A stretch of 8,229 bases of DNA from TC-15 sp034437275 (GTDB taxonomy: Bacteria; Chloroflexota; Anaerolineae; Aggregatilineales; Aggregatilineaceae). This document shows, piece after piece, positions 1 to 6,517 of the stretch (positions within the stretch are counted from its first letter, which is position 1; the number at the start of each line of letters is the position of its first letter). The notes under the pieces were generated by a model. That model was given only the letters and a program-made list of their open reading frames with translations, was not told the DNA's origin and made no database searches. The translations under genes and the position numbers were made by a program. The DNA lies in NCBI GenBank assembly GCA_034437275.1, contig DAOTUD010000017.1, positions 1-8,229 of the forward strand, in the 5' to 3' direction.

Positions 1-788
1 CCTCGGCTGAGGCGAAGCTGCTGGCGCTGACCCCGCCGCGCGGGCGTGGCAAACGCCAGATTGTCGAGGAAGCGGCGCTGCACCAGGCTGCCGGCGACAT
101 TCTCAAAGCGCACGGGGTCGAGGACCTGCTGCACTATGAGTACGAGCGCCAGGTCGAGCAGGAAACCCGGTTCGTCGGGCGCGGGCGTGGTGGCACGGAC
201 CGCCCGCAGCGCACCGTCGAGCGCGTGCGCTACCAGATCACGGCGGTCACACGCGACGCGACAGCGATTGCCGACCAGCAGCGCACGTTCGGCTGGCGCA
301 GCTACGCGACCAATGCTCCGCTCACCCATTTGCCCTTCACCAATGCCGTGTTGACCTATCGCCATCAGCACCTCATTGAAAACGACTTTGCCGTGCTCAA
401 GGGTGCGCCGCTGTCCATCGCGCCCATGTACGTCAAACGCGATGACCAGATTGCCGGGCTGACCCACCTGTTGATCCTGGCCGTGCGCCTGCTGACCCTG
501 ATCGAGTTCGTCGTGCGCCGCCAACTGCACGCTAACCAGGAAGAATTGACTGGCCTCTTCCCTCAGAATCCGCAGCAGAGCACGGCCAAACCGACTGTCA
601 AACGCCTGCTGAGGGCGTTCAACCACATCTTTTTGACGACGATCGACTTCCCAGACCGGGTGCTGCGCCATCTCACACCATTGACGCCCTTGCAGACGCG
701 CATTCTTGAACTCCTGGGCTTGTCGCCAGAGGTCTATCTCGCCCTGGCTTCCGAAATTCCGAAAACTGATCTTCCATTGCGTGAATGA
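1..788 (+). mobile_element. 3' part of an IS4-superfamily (IS1634-like) insertion sequence, cut by the window edge
   Basis: The left end of the window lies inside a DDE transposase gene, so an insertion sequence or its remnant extends beyond position 1. The right boundary is not resolved. It is at least 788, where the transposase stops, and could lie anywhere up to about 1020 before pdxS. Terminal inverted repeats cannot be tested because the left end is outside the window. The family call comes only from the C-terminal transposase motif. Confidence 0.7.
3..788 (+). CDS. DDE transposase, IS4 superfamily, IS1634-like; C-terminal 261 residues (5' end outside window)
   Basis: This is the C-terminal part of a cut-and-paste transposase. 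The reading frame is open from position 3, and an apparent GTG start at 225 is internal because coding sequence runs straight through it. The diagnostic segment is YRHQHLIENDFAVLKG (about residues 116-131 of the visible part). It contains the catalytic Glu followed six residues later by Lys, the E-(6)-K spacing of the IS4 superfamily C1 signature. After it come a hydrophobic stretch ending in VVRRQL and a tail with LTPLTPLQTRILELLGL, typical of the end of IS1634-group enzymes of roughly 500-570 residues. The C-terminus looks complete and ends at two tandem TGA codons (786-791). The N-terminal half with the first two Asp residues is not visible, so whether the element is active cannot be judged. 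Confidence 0.85.
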   Translation, partial: SAEAKLLALTPPRGRGKRQIVEEAALHQAAGDILKAHGVEDLLHYEYERQVEQETRFVGRGRGGTDRPQRTVERVRYQITAVTRDATAIADQQRTFGWRSYATNAPLTHLPFTNAVLTYRHQHLIENDFAVLKGAPLSIAPMYVKRDDQIAGLTHLLILAVRLLTLIEFVVRRQLHANQEELTGLFPQNPQQSTAKPTVKRLLRAFNHIFLTTIDFPDRVLRHLTPLTPLQTRILELLGLSPEVYLALASEIPKTDLPLRE

Positions 789-791
789 TGA

Positions 792-1019
792 GTGAGTCGT
801 TTGCAGGGAGAGTCACTTGCTGCGCAGCAGACCACTGCCGTACAACAAGCAACTCTCGAAGAATTGGCCGACCTGACGCTTGAGAAATTCTGGCTCCAGG
901 AAAGCCGTGTGATCAATCAGATGCTACACCGCATTATGGGCAATCGCCGCCTTGTTATCCTCAACAAAGAGGTGATAGGTGTAGCTGTATCTCACCGCAC
1001 ACAACGGCGGCGCAACTAG
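792..1019 (+). CDS. Small ORF, unknown product, between the transposase and pdxS
   Basis: A 75-codon ORF with a GTG start lies immediately after the two stop codons of the transposase and in the same frame. I do not recognise the protein. It starts with a Gln/Ala/Thr-rich stretch, then an amphipathic segment around EELADLTLEKFWLQESRVI, then MGNRRLVILNKEVIG, and ends in a basic tail HRTQRRRN. It is clearly less GC-rich than pdxS. No good ribosome-binding site is evident, because the start overlaps the transposase stop region. It ends 4 nt before the convergent pdxS stop codon. It could be an accessory or remnant ORF of the insertion sequence, a pre-existing gene fragment, or chance. A coherent helical stretch argues mildly against chance. 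Confidence 0.3.
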   Translation: MSRLQGESLAAQQTTAVQQATLEELADLTLEKFWLQESRVINQMLHRIMGNRRLVILNKEVIGVAVSHRTQRRRN

Positions 1020-1023
1020 CGAA

Positions 1024-1926
1024 CTACCACCCGCGCTTGCCAAGAATTATCTGGTCTGGACCTACATTGATGCCGACCATCGCCTCGCCCAGGTTGCGGC
1101 TGACGCGCGCAATGATCGCCGGGTCCTCGAAGTGCGTGACCGCCTCGACGATGGCTTTGGCGCGCTGGGCGGGGTTGCCACTCTTGAAGATGCCGGAGCC
1201 GACGAACACCCCATCCACGCCCAACTGCATCATCAGCGCCGCGTCGGCAGGCGTGGCGACACCCCCGGCGGCGAAGTTCACGACCGGCATCCGGCCCAAC
1301 GCCGCCGTTTCCTTCACCAGCGCATACGGCGCGCCGATCTCTTTGGCGTAGCTCATCAACTCGTCCTCGCGCATGGTGGTCAGGCGGCGAATCGCACCCA
1401 TCACCGCGCGCGCGTGGCGCACGGCCTCGACCACGTCGCCGGTCCCGGCCTCGCCTTTGGTGCGGATCATGGCCGCGCCCTCGCCGATGCGCCGCAGCGC
1501 CTCGCCCAGGTTGCGGCAGCCGCACACAAACGGCACGTTGAAGTCGTGCTTATTGATATGGAACTGCTCATCCGCCGGGGTCAGCACCTCCGACTCGTCG
1601 ATGTAGTCCACGCCCAGCGATTCCAACACCTGCGCCTCGACGAAGTGGCCGATGCGCACCTTAGCCATGACGGGGATCGACACGGCCTCCATGATCGAGT
1701 CGATCAGGTCGGGATCGCTCATGCGCGCCACGCCGCCCTCGACGCGGATATCCGCCGGGACGCGCTCCAGCGCCATCACCGCGACCGCGCCGGCGTCCTC
1801 GGCGATGCGGGCGTGTTCCGGCGTCACCACGTCCATGATCACGCCGCCCTTGAGCATCTGGGCCAGTCCGCGTTTGAGGGTTTCGGTTCCTTTTTGTGCA
1901 CCGTTGTCTTTTACATTGTTTGCCAT
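1024..1926 (-). CDS. pdxS: Pyridoxal 5'-phosphate synthase, lyase/synthase subunit PdxS (SNZ/PDX1 family)
   Basis: PdxS condenses ribose 5-phosphate, glyceraldehyde 3-phosphate and ammonia (supplied by the glutaminase PdxT) into PLP in the DXP-independent pathway, as a cytosolic TIM-barrel dodecamer. The 300-residue product has near-complete family features. GGVIMDV carries Asp32, VMAKVRIGH carries the first Schiff-base Lys89, and MIRTKGEAGTG carries the second catalytic Lys157. These equal B. subtilis Asp24, Lys81 and Lys149 with a constant offset of 8. It ends in the usual RGW. I chose ATG 1926 because AGAAGGAGT sits 8-9 nt upstream; in-frame ATGs at 1932 and 1947 lie too close to that site or upstream of it. 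A MocR regulator lies 56 nt upstream in the same direction. The usual partner gene pdxT is absent from the window. Confidence 0.97.
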   Translation of the reverse strand: MANNVKDNGAQKGTETLKRGLAQMLKGGVIMDVVTPEHARIAEDAGAVAVMALERVPADIRVEGGVARMSDPDLIDSIMEAVSIPVMAKVRIGHFVEAQVLESLGVDYIDESEVLTPADEQFHINKHDFNVPFVCGCRNLGEALRRIGEGAAMIRTKGEAGTGDVVEAVRHARAVMGAIRRLTTMREDELMSYAKEIGAPYALVKETAALGRMPVVNFAAGGVATPADAALMMQLGVDGVFVGSGIFKSGNPAQRAKAIVEAVTHFEDPAIIARVSRNLGEAMVGINVGPDQIILGKRGW

Positions 1927-1934
1927 ATGCATGT

Positions 1935-1943
1935 ACTCCTTCT
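1935..1943 (-). promoter_or_regulatory. Ribosome-binding site of pdxS
   Basis: On the minus strand this reads AGAAGGAGT, a strong Shine-Dalgarno sequence. Its spacing to ATG 1926 is optimal, while ATG 1932 would be only about 2-3 nt away. It therefore decides the start codon and shortens the longest possible ORF by seven residues. Confidence 0.8.
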
Positions 1944-1982
1944 GCATCTTAAGGTTAGTTTCAACTCGTTAGGGTCCCAAAA

Positions 1983-3452
1983 TCATAAAATGGGCGTGCG
2001 CCGCAGGGCCGGCTCGTAAGCCGCCCGCCAGGCGTTCCAGGCTGCGCCCAGCCGCCGGAAGCCCTCCGCGATGCGCGCCGGGGGATAGGAACTGAAGTTC
2101 AGCCGGATGTAGCGCCCGCCCCCACCATCCGTATGGAACAGCGTTCCGATGGCATACGCAACGCCGTGCTGGATCGCGGTGACGTACAGCTCGGCAGCGG
2201 TCGGTCCGTCATCCGGCAGCCGCACCCACAGGTACAGCCCGCCGCTGGGATCGACCCACTCCGTGCCCGGCGGCAGATAGTGCCGGGCCGCGTCACAGGC
2301 CGCCGCGCAGCGCGTGCGCAGTTCGGCACGGACGCGGTTCAGGTGGCCCGCCAGCGCGCCGCTGGACAGGTAAACGTGCATCGCGCGCTGGTTTAGCCCC
2401 GGCGTGCAGATATCGGCAGTCTGCTTGACGCGGACCAGACGCTCGCGCAGCACGCCCGACGCGATCAGGTAGCCGGTGCGCGTGCCGGGCAGCAGGATTT
2501 TCGAGAATCCGCTGGCGTGCAGCACCAGCCCGGACTCGTCCAGCGCCTTGAGCGGGGGCGGCGGCTGGCCATGATAGCCCAGTTCGTGATACACCGCGTC
2601 CTCCAAGACCGGCACGTCGTACTGCTCGGCCAGCACCAGCAGTTGCCGCCGCCGGTGGATGGGCATCACGGTGCCGGTCGGGTTGTGGAACGTCGGCGCG
2701 ATGTAGATCAGGCCGGGCCGGCGCTCGCGCAGCGCATCCTCCAGCGCGTCGAGGCGCATCCCCTCCGCGTTGACCGGCACGCCGACCGGGATCACGCGCC
2801 GCACATGCGCGATATCCAGGATGCCGAGATAGGCCGGGTTGCTGGTCAGCAGCACGTCGCCTTCGCCCAGCATGCTCTGCACCACCAGATCGAGCGCCTG
2901 CTGCGCGCCGCCGGTGATCAGCACGTCGTCGGCGGGGCATTGGATGCCCAGCGAGGTGACGTATTCCGACACCTGCTGGCGCAGCGGGGGATAGCCCTCC
3001 GCTTCTTCATAGGCCACTGCCGCCGCCCCATCGCGGTCCAGCACGGTGTTCAGCGCGTGGCGCAGCGCTTCAACGGGCAGAAACTCCTCCGGCGGGGTGC
3101 CGCCGCTGAAGGCAATCACGCCCGGCTGGCGGGCCAGGCGGGTCATTTCGCGCATACTGACATGCTGCGCGTGTGCCCAGTCCGACCCGGCTTCCCCGGC
3201 AGGGGACGGGCGCGTCCCGCTGACGAAGGTGCCGCGCCCGGGGTGCGCAACGATCAGCCCCTGCTCTTGCAGTTGGGTGTAGGCGTTGACTACGCTGATG
3301 CGGCCCACGCCCAACTGCTGCGCCAGATCGCGCGTCGGGGGCAGCCGGTCGCCGGGCAGCAGCCGCCCGCTTTCGATCTGCAGGCGGAAATGCTGCGCGA
3401 TCTGCTGGTAGATCGGCTCGATAGAGTTCCGGGAAAGCGTCATGTGGTCCAT
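1983..3452 (-). CDS. pdxR: MocR-family regulator (GntR wHTH + fold-type I aminotransferase domain), probable PdxR
   Basis: The 489-residue protein is a two-domain PLP-binding transcription factor. Residues ~10-78 form a GntR winged helix (IYQQIAQHF, then LPPTRDLAQQLGV as the recognition region and GRGTFVSG as the wing). After a linker, residues ~100-480 form an aminotransferase-like domain. It contains HNPTG (256-260), EDAVYHELGY with Asp285 and Tyr288, SGFSK with the PLP-binding Lys318, and a C-terminal RLNFSS with the carboxylate-binding Arg. All PLP contacts are therefore intact. Length fits MocR proteins (~460-500). Start ATG 3452 has AGGAT about 7 nt upstream; ATG 3443 is an alternative. 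It lies upstream of pdxS, same strand, 56 nt apart. In Corynebacterium, Listeria and Streptococcus, PdxR is a MocR protein that senses PLP and activates pdxST, so the context supports PdxR. A bifunctional or different amino-acid regulator cannot be excluded. Confidence 0.92.
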   Translation of the reverse strand: MDHMTLSRNSIEPIYQQIAQHFRLQIESGRLLPGDRLPPTRDLAQQLGVGRISVVNAYTQLQEQGLIVAHPGRGTFVSGTRPSPAGEAGSDWAHAQHVSMREMTRLARQPGVIAFSGGTPPEEFLPVEALRHALNTVLDRDGAAAVAYEEAEGYPPLRQQVSEYVTSLGIQCPADDVLITGGAQQALDLVVQSMLGEGDVLLTSNPAYLGILDIAHVRRVIPVGVPVNAEGMRLDALEDALRERRPGLIYIAPTFHNPTGTVMPIHRRRQLLVLAEQYDVPVLEDAVYHELGYHGQPPPPLKALDESGLVLHASGFSKILLPGTRTGYLIASGVLRERLVRVKQTADICTPGLNQRAMHVYLSSGALAGHLNRVRAELRTRCAAACDAARHYLPPGTEWVDPSGGLYLWVRLPDDGPTAAELYVTAIQHGVAYAIGTLFHTDGGGGRYIRLNFSSYPPARIAEGFRRLGAAWNAWRAAYEPALRRTPIL

Positions 3453-3489
3453 ACTGCGATCCTAGCAAGTCCATAAATCCAGCGACAGA

Positions 3490-3504
3490 ACCAAATAGCA
3501 CCAA
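3490..3504 (-). promoter_or_regulatory. Direct repeat upstream of the MocR gene, candidate operator
   Basis: On the minus strand TTGGT occurs twice with a 10-bp period (plus-strand ACCAA at 3490-3494 and 3500-3504), 38-52 bp upstream of the MocR start codon. Direct repeats on one helical face suit MocR dimers; the known example is GabR, which binds repeated ATACCA. The repeat is short and could be chance. Confidence 0.25.
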
Positions 3505-3514
3505 GTGTACCGCC

Positions 3515-3545
3515 ATTATCGCACGCGCGGTTAGACGCCCGGCAA
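3515..3545 (-). promoter_or_regulatory. Weak candidate promoter for the MocR-pdxS unit
   Basis: On the minus strand a TTGCCG (3540-3545) and a GATAAT (3515-3520) are separated by 19 bp, longer than ideal. The -10 element is a 5/6 match. It lies about 65 nt upstream of the MocR start and diverges from the tRNA promoter. No better candidate was seen in this interval. Confidence 0.3.
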
Positions 3546-3572
3546 CTGCCCCGTACACGGCGCGGTTGCATA

Positions 3573-3601
3573 TTGACCCGCCCCGCGCCCCCCGTTATAA
3601 T
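3573..3601 (+). promoter_or_regulatory. Sigma-70-type promoter of tRNA-Ser
   Basis: TTGACC (-35, 3573-3578) and a perfect TATAAT (-10, 3596-3601) are separated by exactly 17 bp of GC-rich spacer. Transcription would start around 3608, about 7 nt before the mature tRNA 5' end, leaving a very short leader for RNase P. Confidence 0.85.
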
Positions 3602-3614
3602 GGCCAGCGGAACT

Positions 3615-3708
<94 letters not shown>

Positions 3709-3712
3709 GACG

Positions 3713-3751
3713 ACGGCAGGTGATCTACAACATCGCCTGCCGTTTCTGTTT
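3713..3751 (+). terminator. Rho-independent terminator of tRNA-Ser
   Basis: A 12-bp stem (ACGGCAGGTGAT pairing with ATCGCCTGCCGT, one T-G wobble) closes a 7-nt loop (3725-3731). The T-rich tail TTTCTGTTT follows at 3743-3751. It starts 6 nt after the encoded CCA and closes the tRNA unit before the HD gene. Confidence 0.85.
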
Positions 3752-3788
3752 GGACAGCTCACGGTCTGGGAGTTAGCAGGGGGACAGC

Positions 3789-4406
3789 ATGATCACGCTC
3801 GACTTTGCCCGTACACTTTACGCCGATCACGACCCGGTGCACGATTTCGACCACGTGCTGCGCGTGCTGGCGCTGGCGCGGCGCATCGGAAGGGCCGAGG
3901 GGGCCGATATGCCGGTCGTCGAAACGGCGGTGCTGCTGCACGACATCCACCGCGCCACCAGCGAGGACGCTGGCGATCATGCCGTGCTGGCCGCCGAGCG
4001 CGCCCGCAGCATCTTGCAGCGCAGCGATTCGCCCCTCGCCCCAACCTTCATCGAGGCGGTCGCGCACGCCATCGCCGCGCACCGCTTCCGCAACGCCATC
4101 ACGCCGGAGACGCGCGAAGCACAGGTCGTGTTCGACGCCGACAAGCTGGACGCCATCGGCGCGATTGGCATCGCGCGGGCGTATGCCTTCGGCGCGCAGC
4201 GCGGCCAAAAGCTGTGGGGTGCGGTGCCGCCCGACTACGACCGCGAAGGCCCCGATCACACTGCACACCACGAATTTGTGTACAAACTGGCGCGCATCCG
4301 GGACCGGCTGTACACCGCAAGCGGGCGGCAGATCGCCGCCGAGCGACATGCCTATATGGTGGACTTTTTCAAGCGATTGGGGCGCGAAGTACGCGGCGAG
4401 GTGTAG
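3789..4406 (+). CDS. HD-domain metal-dependent phosphohydrolase, specific substrate unknown
   Basis: The 205-residue protein is a small stand-alone HD-superfamily hydrolase, probably cytosolic (no signal peptide or membrane segment). The metal-binding pattern is complete: His18/His22 in HDFDHVLRV, the His51-Asp52 doublet in LLHDIHR, and Asp118 in FDADKLDAIG. His98 in AIAAHRF is a further likely ligand or phosphate contact. The layout matches the family of ~200-residue uncharacterised HD proteins related to E. coli YedJ, which act on phosphomonoesters or nucleotides; the substrate here is not predictable. The start ATG 3789 is supported by AGGGGGA about 5-6 nt upstream. It follows the terminated tRNA unit, so it needs its own promoter in 3750-3780, where I see no clear one. 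Its 3' end converges with the FmdB-type gene. Confidence 0.9.
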   Translation: MITLDFARTLYADHDPVHDFDHVLRVLALARRIGRAEGADMPVVETAVLLHDIHRATSEDAGDHAVLAAERARSILQRSDSPLAPTFIEAVAHAIAAHRFRNAITPETREAQVVFDADKLDAIGAIGIARAYAFGAQRGQKLWGAVPPDYDREGPDHTAHHEFVYKLARIRDRLYTASGRQIAAERHAYMVDFFKRLGREVRGEV

Positions 4407-4416
4407 CGGAGGTCCC

Positions 4417-4451
4417 AAAAACAAAAAAAGCCGGGTCGCAAGCGATCCGGC
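4417..4451 (-). terminator. Rho-independent terminator for the FmdB-type gene (minus strand)
   Basis: Read on the minus strand, GCCGGATCG and CGACCCGGC form a 9-bp stem with one G-T wobble and a 4-nt loop. The tail TTTTTTTGTTTTT follows directly (A-tract at 4417-4429 on the plus strand). There is no T-run on the plus-strand side, so it is directional. It lies 19 nt past the stop codon of the zinc-ribbon gene and 10 nt past the end of the convergent HD gene. Confidence 0.9.
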
Positions 4452-4469
4452 AGGGGAGTTACGGTGTGG

Positions 4470-4673
4470 TCAGTCGTCGGAGGACGGCTGCTTCTGTTTG
4501 GCGTTGTCCGTCGAATAGAACCCCGATCCCTTGAAGACAATGCCGACTGGGCCGATCAGCCGGTGGACGTGGCCGTGACATTCCGGGCATTTCGTCAGCG
4601 GTTCGGCGTCGAAGCCCTGGACACGCTCGAAGCGCACACCGCACTCATCACACTGGTACTCGTATAGCGGCAT
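4470..4673 (-). CDS. FmdB-family putative regulatory zinc-ribbon protein
   Basis: The 67-residue protein starts MPLYEYQCDECG and has two Cys pairs, Cys8/Cys11 and Cys29/Cys32 (CPEC), forming a single zinc ribbon. Next comes the family-typical FKGSGFYSTD segment (about 47-56) and a polar tail KQKQPSSDD. This is the FmdB/CxxC_CxxC_SSSS architecture of about 60-110 residues. The family is named after a protein near formamidase genes in Methylophilus, but its role in most bacteria is unknown, so 'regulatory' is only a family label. Start ATG 4673 has AGGAGGA (4681-4687) about 7 nt upstream. The gene is monocistronic and ends at the strong terminator at 4417-4451. Confidence 0.92.
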   Translation of the reverse strand: MPLYEYQCDECGVRFERVQGFDAEPLTKCPECHGHVHRLIGPVGIVFKGSGFYSTDNAKQKQPSSDD

Positions 4674-4730
4674 TCCACAATCCTCCTGCCATTACGCTCA
4701 TTGCCTACCATCTTAGATTGTAGATCGAAT

Positions 4731-4760
4731 TCTATAAGATTCCCATAAGAAACCGGACAA
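4731..4760 (-). promoter_or_regulatory. Weak candidate promoter for the FmdB-type gene
   Basis: On the minus strand TTGTCC (4755-4760) and TATAGA (4731-4736) are 18 bp apart, each a 4/6 match to consensus. They sit in an unusually AT-rich stretch (about 4690-4770) of an otherwise GC-rich region, 58 bp upstream of the start codon. An overlapping TACAAT is also possible. Confidence 0.3.
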
Positions 4761-4842
4761 AAAACGGTAAAAACACCGCAGGCCGGGCGCGGGGGGCCAC
4801 GAACGAGTTGTCAGCCATAAATGAATATGGTCGCCAACGCTG

Positions 4843-4966
4843 GCCCTCACCCCTCCGCCCTGCCGGGCGGTGTCCCCTCTCCCATCGCATGGGCGAGGGG
4901 AAAAAACGCGCGCCGCGACTCCCCCTCGCCCCACTGGGTGGGAGAGGGGGCCGGGGGGGGTGAGGG
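4843..4966 (+). repeat. Double-hairpin inverted-repeat element, copy A
   Basis: The ~124-bp non-coding element has an outer inverted pair, CCCTCACCCC (4844-4853) and GGGGTGAGGG (4957-4966), enclosing two separate hairpins. Hairpin 1 is 4874-4900: CCCCTC and CCCAT pair with ATGGG and GAGGGG around a CGC loop, with one mismatch. Hairpin 2 is 4921-4950: CCCCCTC and CCCAC pair with GTGGG and GAGGGGG around TGG. The whole can form a three-way cruciform. The same plan recurs at 8113-8215. GC-rich repeats of this look are dispersed in Chloroflexota and Cyanobacteria genomes; this could be a REP-like or MITE-like unit. It occupies most of the 434-bp gap between the FmdB-type and M23 genes. Confidence 0.75.
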
Positions 4967-5028
4967 ACGTTTTTGCGCCGGCCAGGCTCGACGCATCAGG
5001 TTATTCGTAGACCCGGCCAGCGGGACAA

Positions 5029-5057
5029 TTGCACAATCGTCGGGGGTGCGGTACGAT
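5029..5057 (+). promoter_or_regulatory. Candidate sigma-70 promoter of the M23-holB unit
   Basis: TTGCAC (5029-5034) and TACGAT (5052-5057) are separated by exactly 17 bp. The -35 box is a 5/6 match with TTG and the fifth-position A, and the -10 keeps TA...T. Start of transcription would be near 5064, giving a leader of about 43 nt before ATG 5108. Confidence 0.55.
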
Positions 5058-5107
5058 CCCCGGAGCCTGGGGGGCTTAGCGGAAATTATGGTTGGAGTTG
5101 TAGCGTA

Positions 5108-6499
5108 ATGTCTGATGAAATCCGTATTGACGAACCACCGATCCACAACGAGGACACCACCCCACGCCCCGCGTCCGCACCCAGCGACGAACCAGCCCTC
5201 GCGCCCGACGACACCAGCCCGTCGCGGGCAATGGCCGCACCGCGTTGCGGGCCACAACGCCTGTTTGCTGGGGTGATGGTGGTCGGGGCGTTGATCCTGG
5301 TCGGAGCGTCGATTGTGCTGCTGTTGGGCCTCGGCGACGACGAAAGCGCGCCCGAACCCACCAGCGTCGCCGGCAACCCAGACACGGCCCCCACGACGCG
5401 CGCGACCGCCACCACGCCGCCGTCACCATCGCCCGCGCCCACCACGCCCGCCGCGACCGCCGTCGCCGCCAACCAGACCGACACGGCCCCGCTTGTGGCG
5501 CAGCCCGTCGCGCCGGATGCGCCGGATGCGGCAGATTCCGCAGACATGGTGCCGGTCGCGCTGTTCCCGACGGCAGCAGCGGACGAAGTCAGCGCGGCGC
5601 TGGCGCTGCCGGTGCCGGATGCATCGTCGCCCGGTGTGATCCAGCGCCAGAGCGAGCCCTTCACCATTCGCGGGGCGCAGGCACGCACCAAGGTGGTGCT
5701 GTACACCGTCAACGAGGGCGACACGCTGGACTCCATCGCGGCCAGGTTCGGCCTGGACGACATTTACACGATTATCTGGTCCAACAGCCAGAACAAGGTC
5801 AACCCGCTGCGGCCCGGCTCGCAGCTCTACATCATGCCCGAGGACGGCATCTACCACCAGGTGACGGAAAATATCAGCATCACGCGCCTGGCCGAGATGT
5901 ACAGTGTCGATCCCTACACGATCATCGACTCGGAATACAACACCCTGTTTGGCTCCACGCCGGAGACGCTGCTGCCGGAAGGCTTAGCCGTCGCCGTGCC
6001 GGGGGGCGAAGCCGAGCGCATGATCTTCCTGCCGCCGAATCCCAACGCCGGAGCGAGCGGGGGCGGTGGCGCAGGCGGGGTCAGCGGCAGCTATACGCTG
6101 TGGGGCTGCTCGGCCAATGTCGGCGGGGGCACGATGCCCTATGGCCGCCCGCTGGGCAATTACACCTGGATGCGCGGCTTCACGCGCGGGTATCACGAAG
6201 GCGTGGACATCGCCGCCAATCCGGGCGACCCGGTCTACGCTGCCGGAGCCGGCACGGTCGTGTATGCCGGGTGGCGACAGGGCGGCTACGGTAACGTCGT
6301 CGTGCTGGCGCACGGCTCCGTCTTCACCATCTACGCCCACCTGACCGCCGCCAATGTAGGCTGCGGCCAACAGGTGAACGCCGGACAAGTGATCGGCACG
6401 GTGGGCAGCACCGGCAACAGCACCGGCCCGCACCTGCACTTCGAGGTCCGCACCGCCGATTTCACTGCGGTCAACCCGCAAAGTTACGTCAGTTTCTAG
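5108..6499 (+). CDS. Membrane-anchored LysM / M23 (LytM-type) murein endopeptidase
   Basis: The 463-residue cell-wall protein is predicted to cleave peptidoglycan cross-links. A cytosolic N-terminus (1-50) precedes one transmembrane helix (~52-75), giving N-in orientation. A long Pro/Thr/Ala linker (~80-165) spans the envelope. Two LysM repeats follow: ~198-243 (YTVNEGDTLDSIAARFGL) and ~249-297 (ITRLAEMYSVDPYTI). A Gly/Ser-rich hinge (~315-328) leads into the peptidase M23 domain (~335-463). Zinc and catalytic residues are all present: His363 and Asp367 in HEGVD, His411 in YAHL, and His442/His444 in PHLHFE. Cys334 and Cys419 may form an extracytoplasmic disulfide. I chose ATG 5108 (GGAG about 10 nt upstream) over an upstream in-frame start at 4973, because the latter would run through the promoter. 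The enzyme is thus likely active and not a LytM-fold scaffold. Confidence 0.93.
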   Translation: MSDEIRIDEPPIHNEDTTPRPASAPSDEPALAPDDTSPSRAMAAPRCGPQRLFAGVMVVGALILVGASIVLLLGLGDDESAPEPTSVAGNPDTAPTTRATATTPPSPSPAPTTPAATAVAANQTDTAPLVAQPVAPDAPDAADSADMVPVALFPTAAADEVSAALALPVPDASSPGVIQRQSEPFTIRGAQARTKVVLYTVNEGDTLDSIAARFGLDDIYTIIWSNSQNKVNPLRPGSQLYIMPEDGIYHQVTENISITRLAEMYSVDPYTIIDSEYNTLFGSTPETLLPEGLAVAVPGGEAERMIFLPPNPNAGASGGGGAGGVSGSYTLWGCSANVGGGTMPYGRPLGNYTWMRGFTRGYHEGVDIAANPGDPVYAAGAGTVVYAGWRQGGYGNVVVLAHGSVFTIYAHLTAANVGCGQQVNAGQVIGTVGSTGNSTGPHLHFEVRTADFTAVNPQSYVSF

Positions 6500-6517
6500 C
6501 TGCGCAGGAAGGCAACC

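Noticed and set aside
1016..1525. Long overlapping ORFs on both strands across pdxS (1016-1525 minus, 1132-2019 plus)
   Set aside because: They are high-GC shadow frames of pdxS, rich in Arg/Ala/His with no motif, while the pdxS frame carries every catalytic residue.
2517..3476. 319-codon plus-strand ORF opposite the MocR gene
   Set aside because: It is His/Arg/Gln-rich low-complexity translation antisense to a protein with complete wHTH and aminotransferase motifs, with no ribosome-binding site.
4844..4966. CRISPR array in the GC-rich repeat region
   Set aside because: The repeats are inverted, not direct, with no regular spacers and no cas genes in the window.
4973..5107. Upstream extension of the M23 protein to a start at 4973
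   Set aside because: It would code through the repeat edge and the promoter at 5029-5057, and the added residues have no signal peptide or homology; ATG 5108 gives a sensible N-in membrane anchor.
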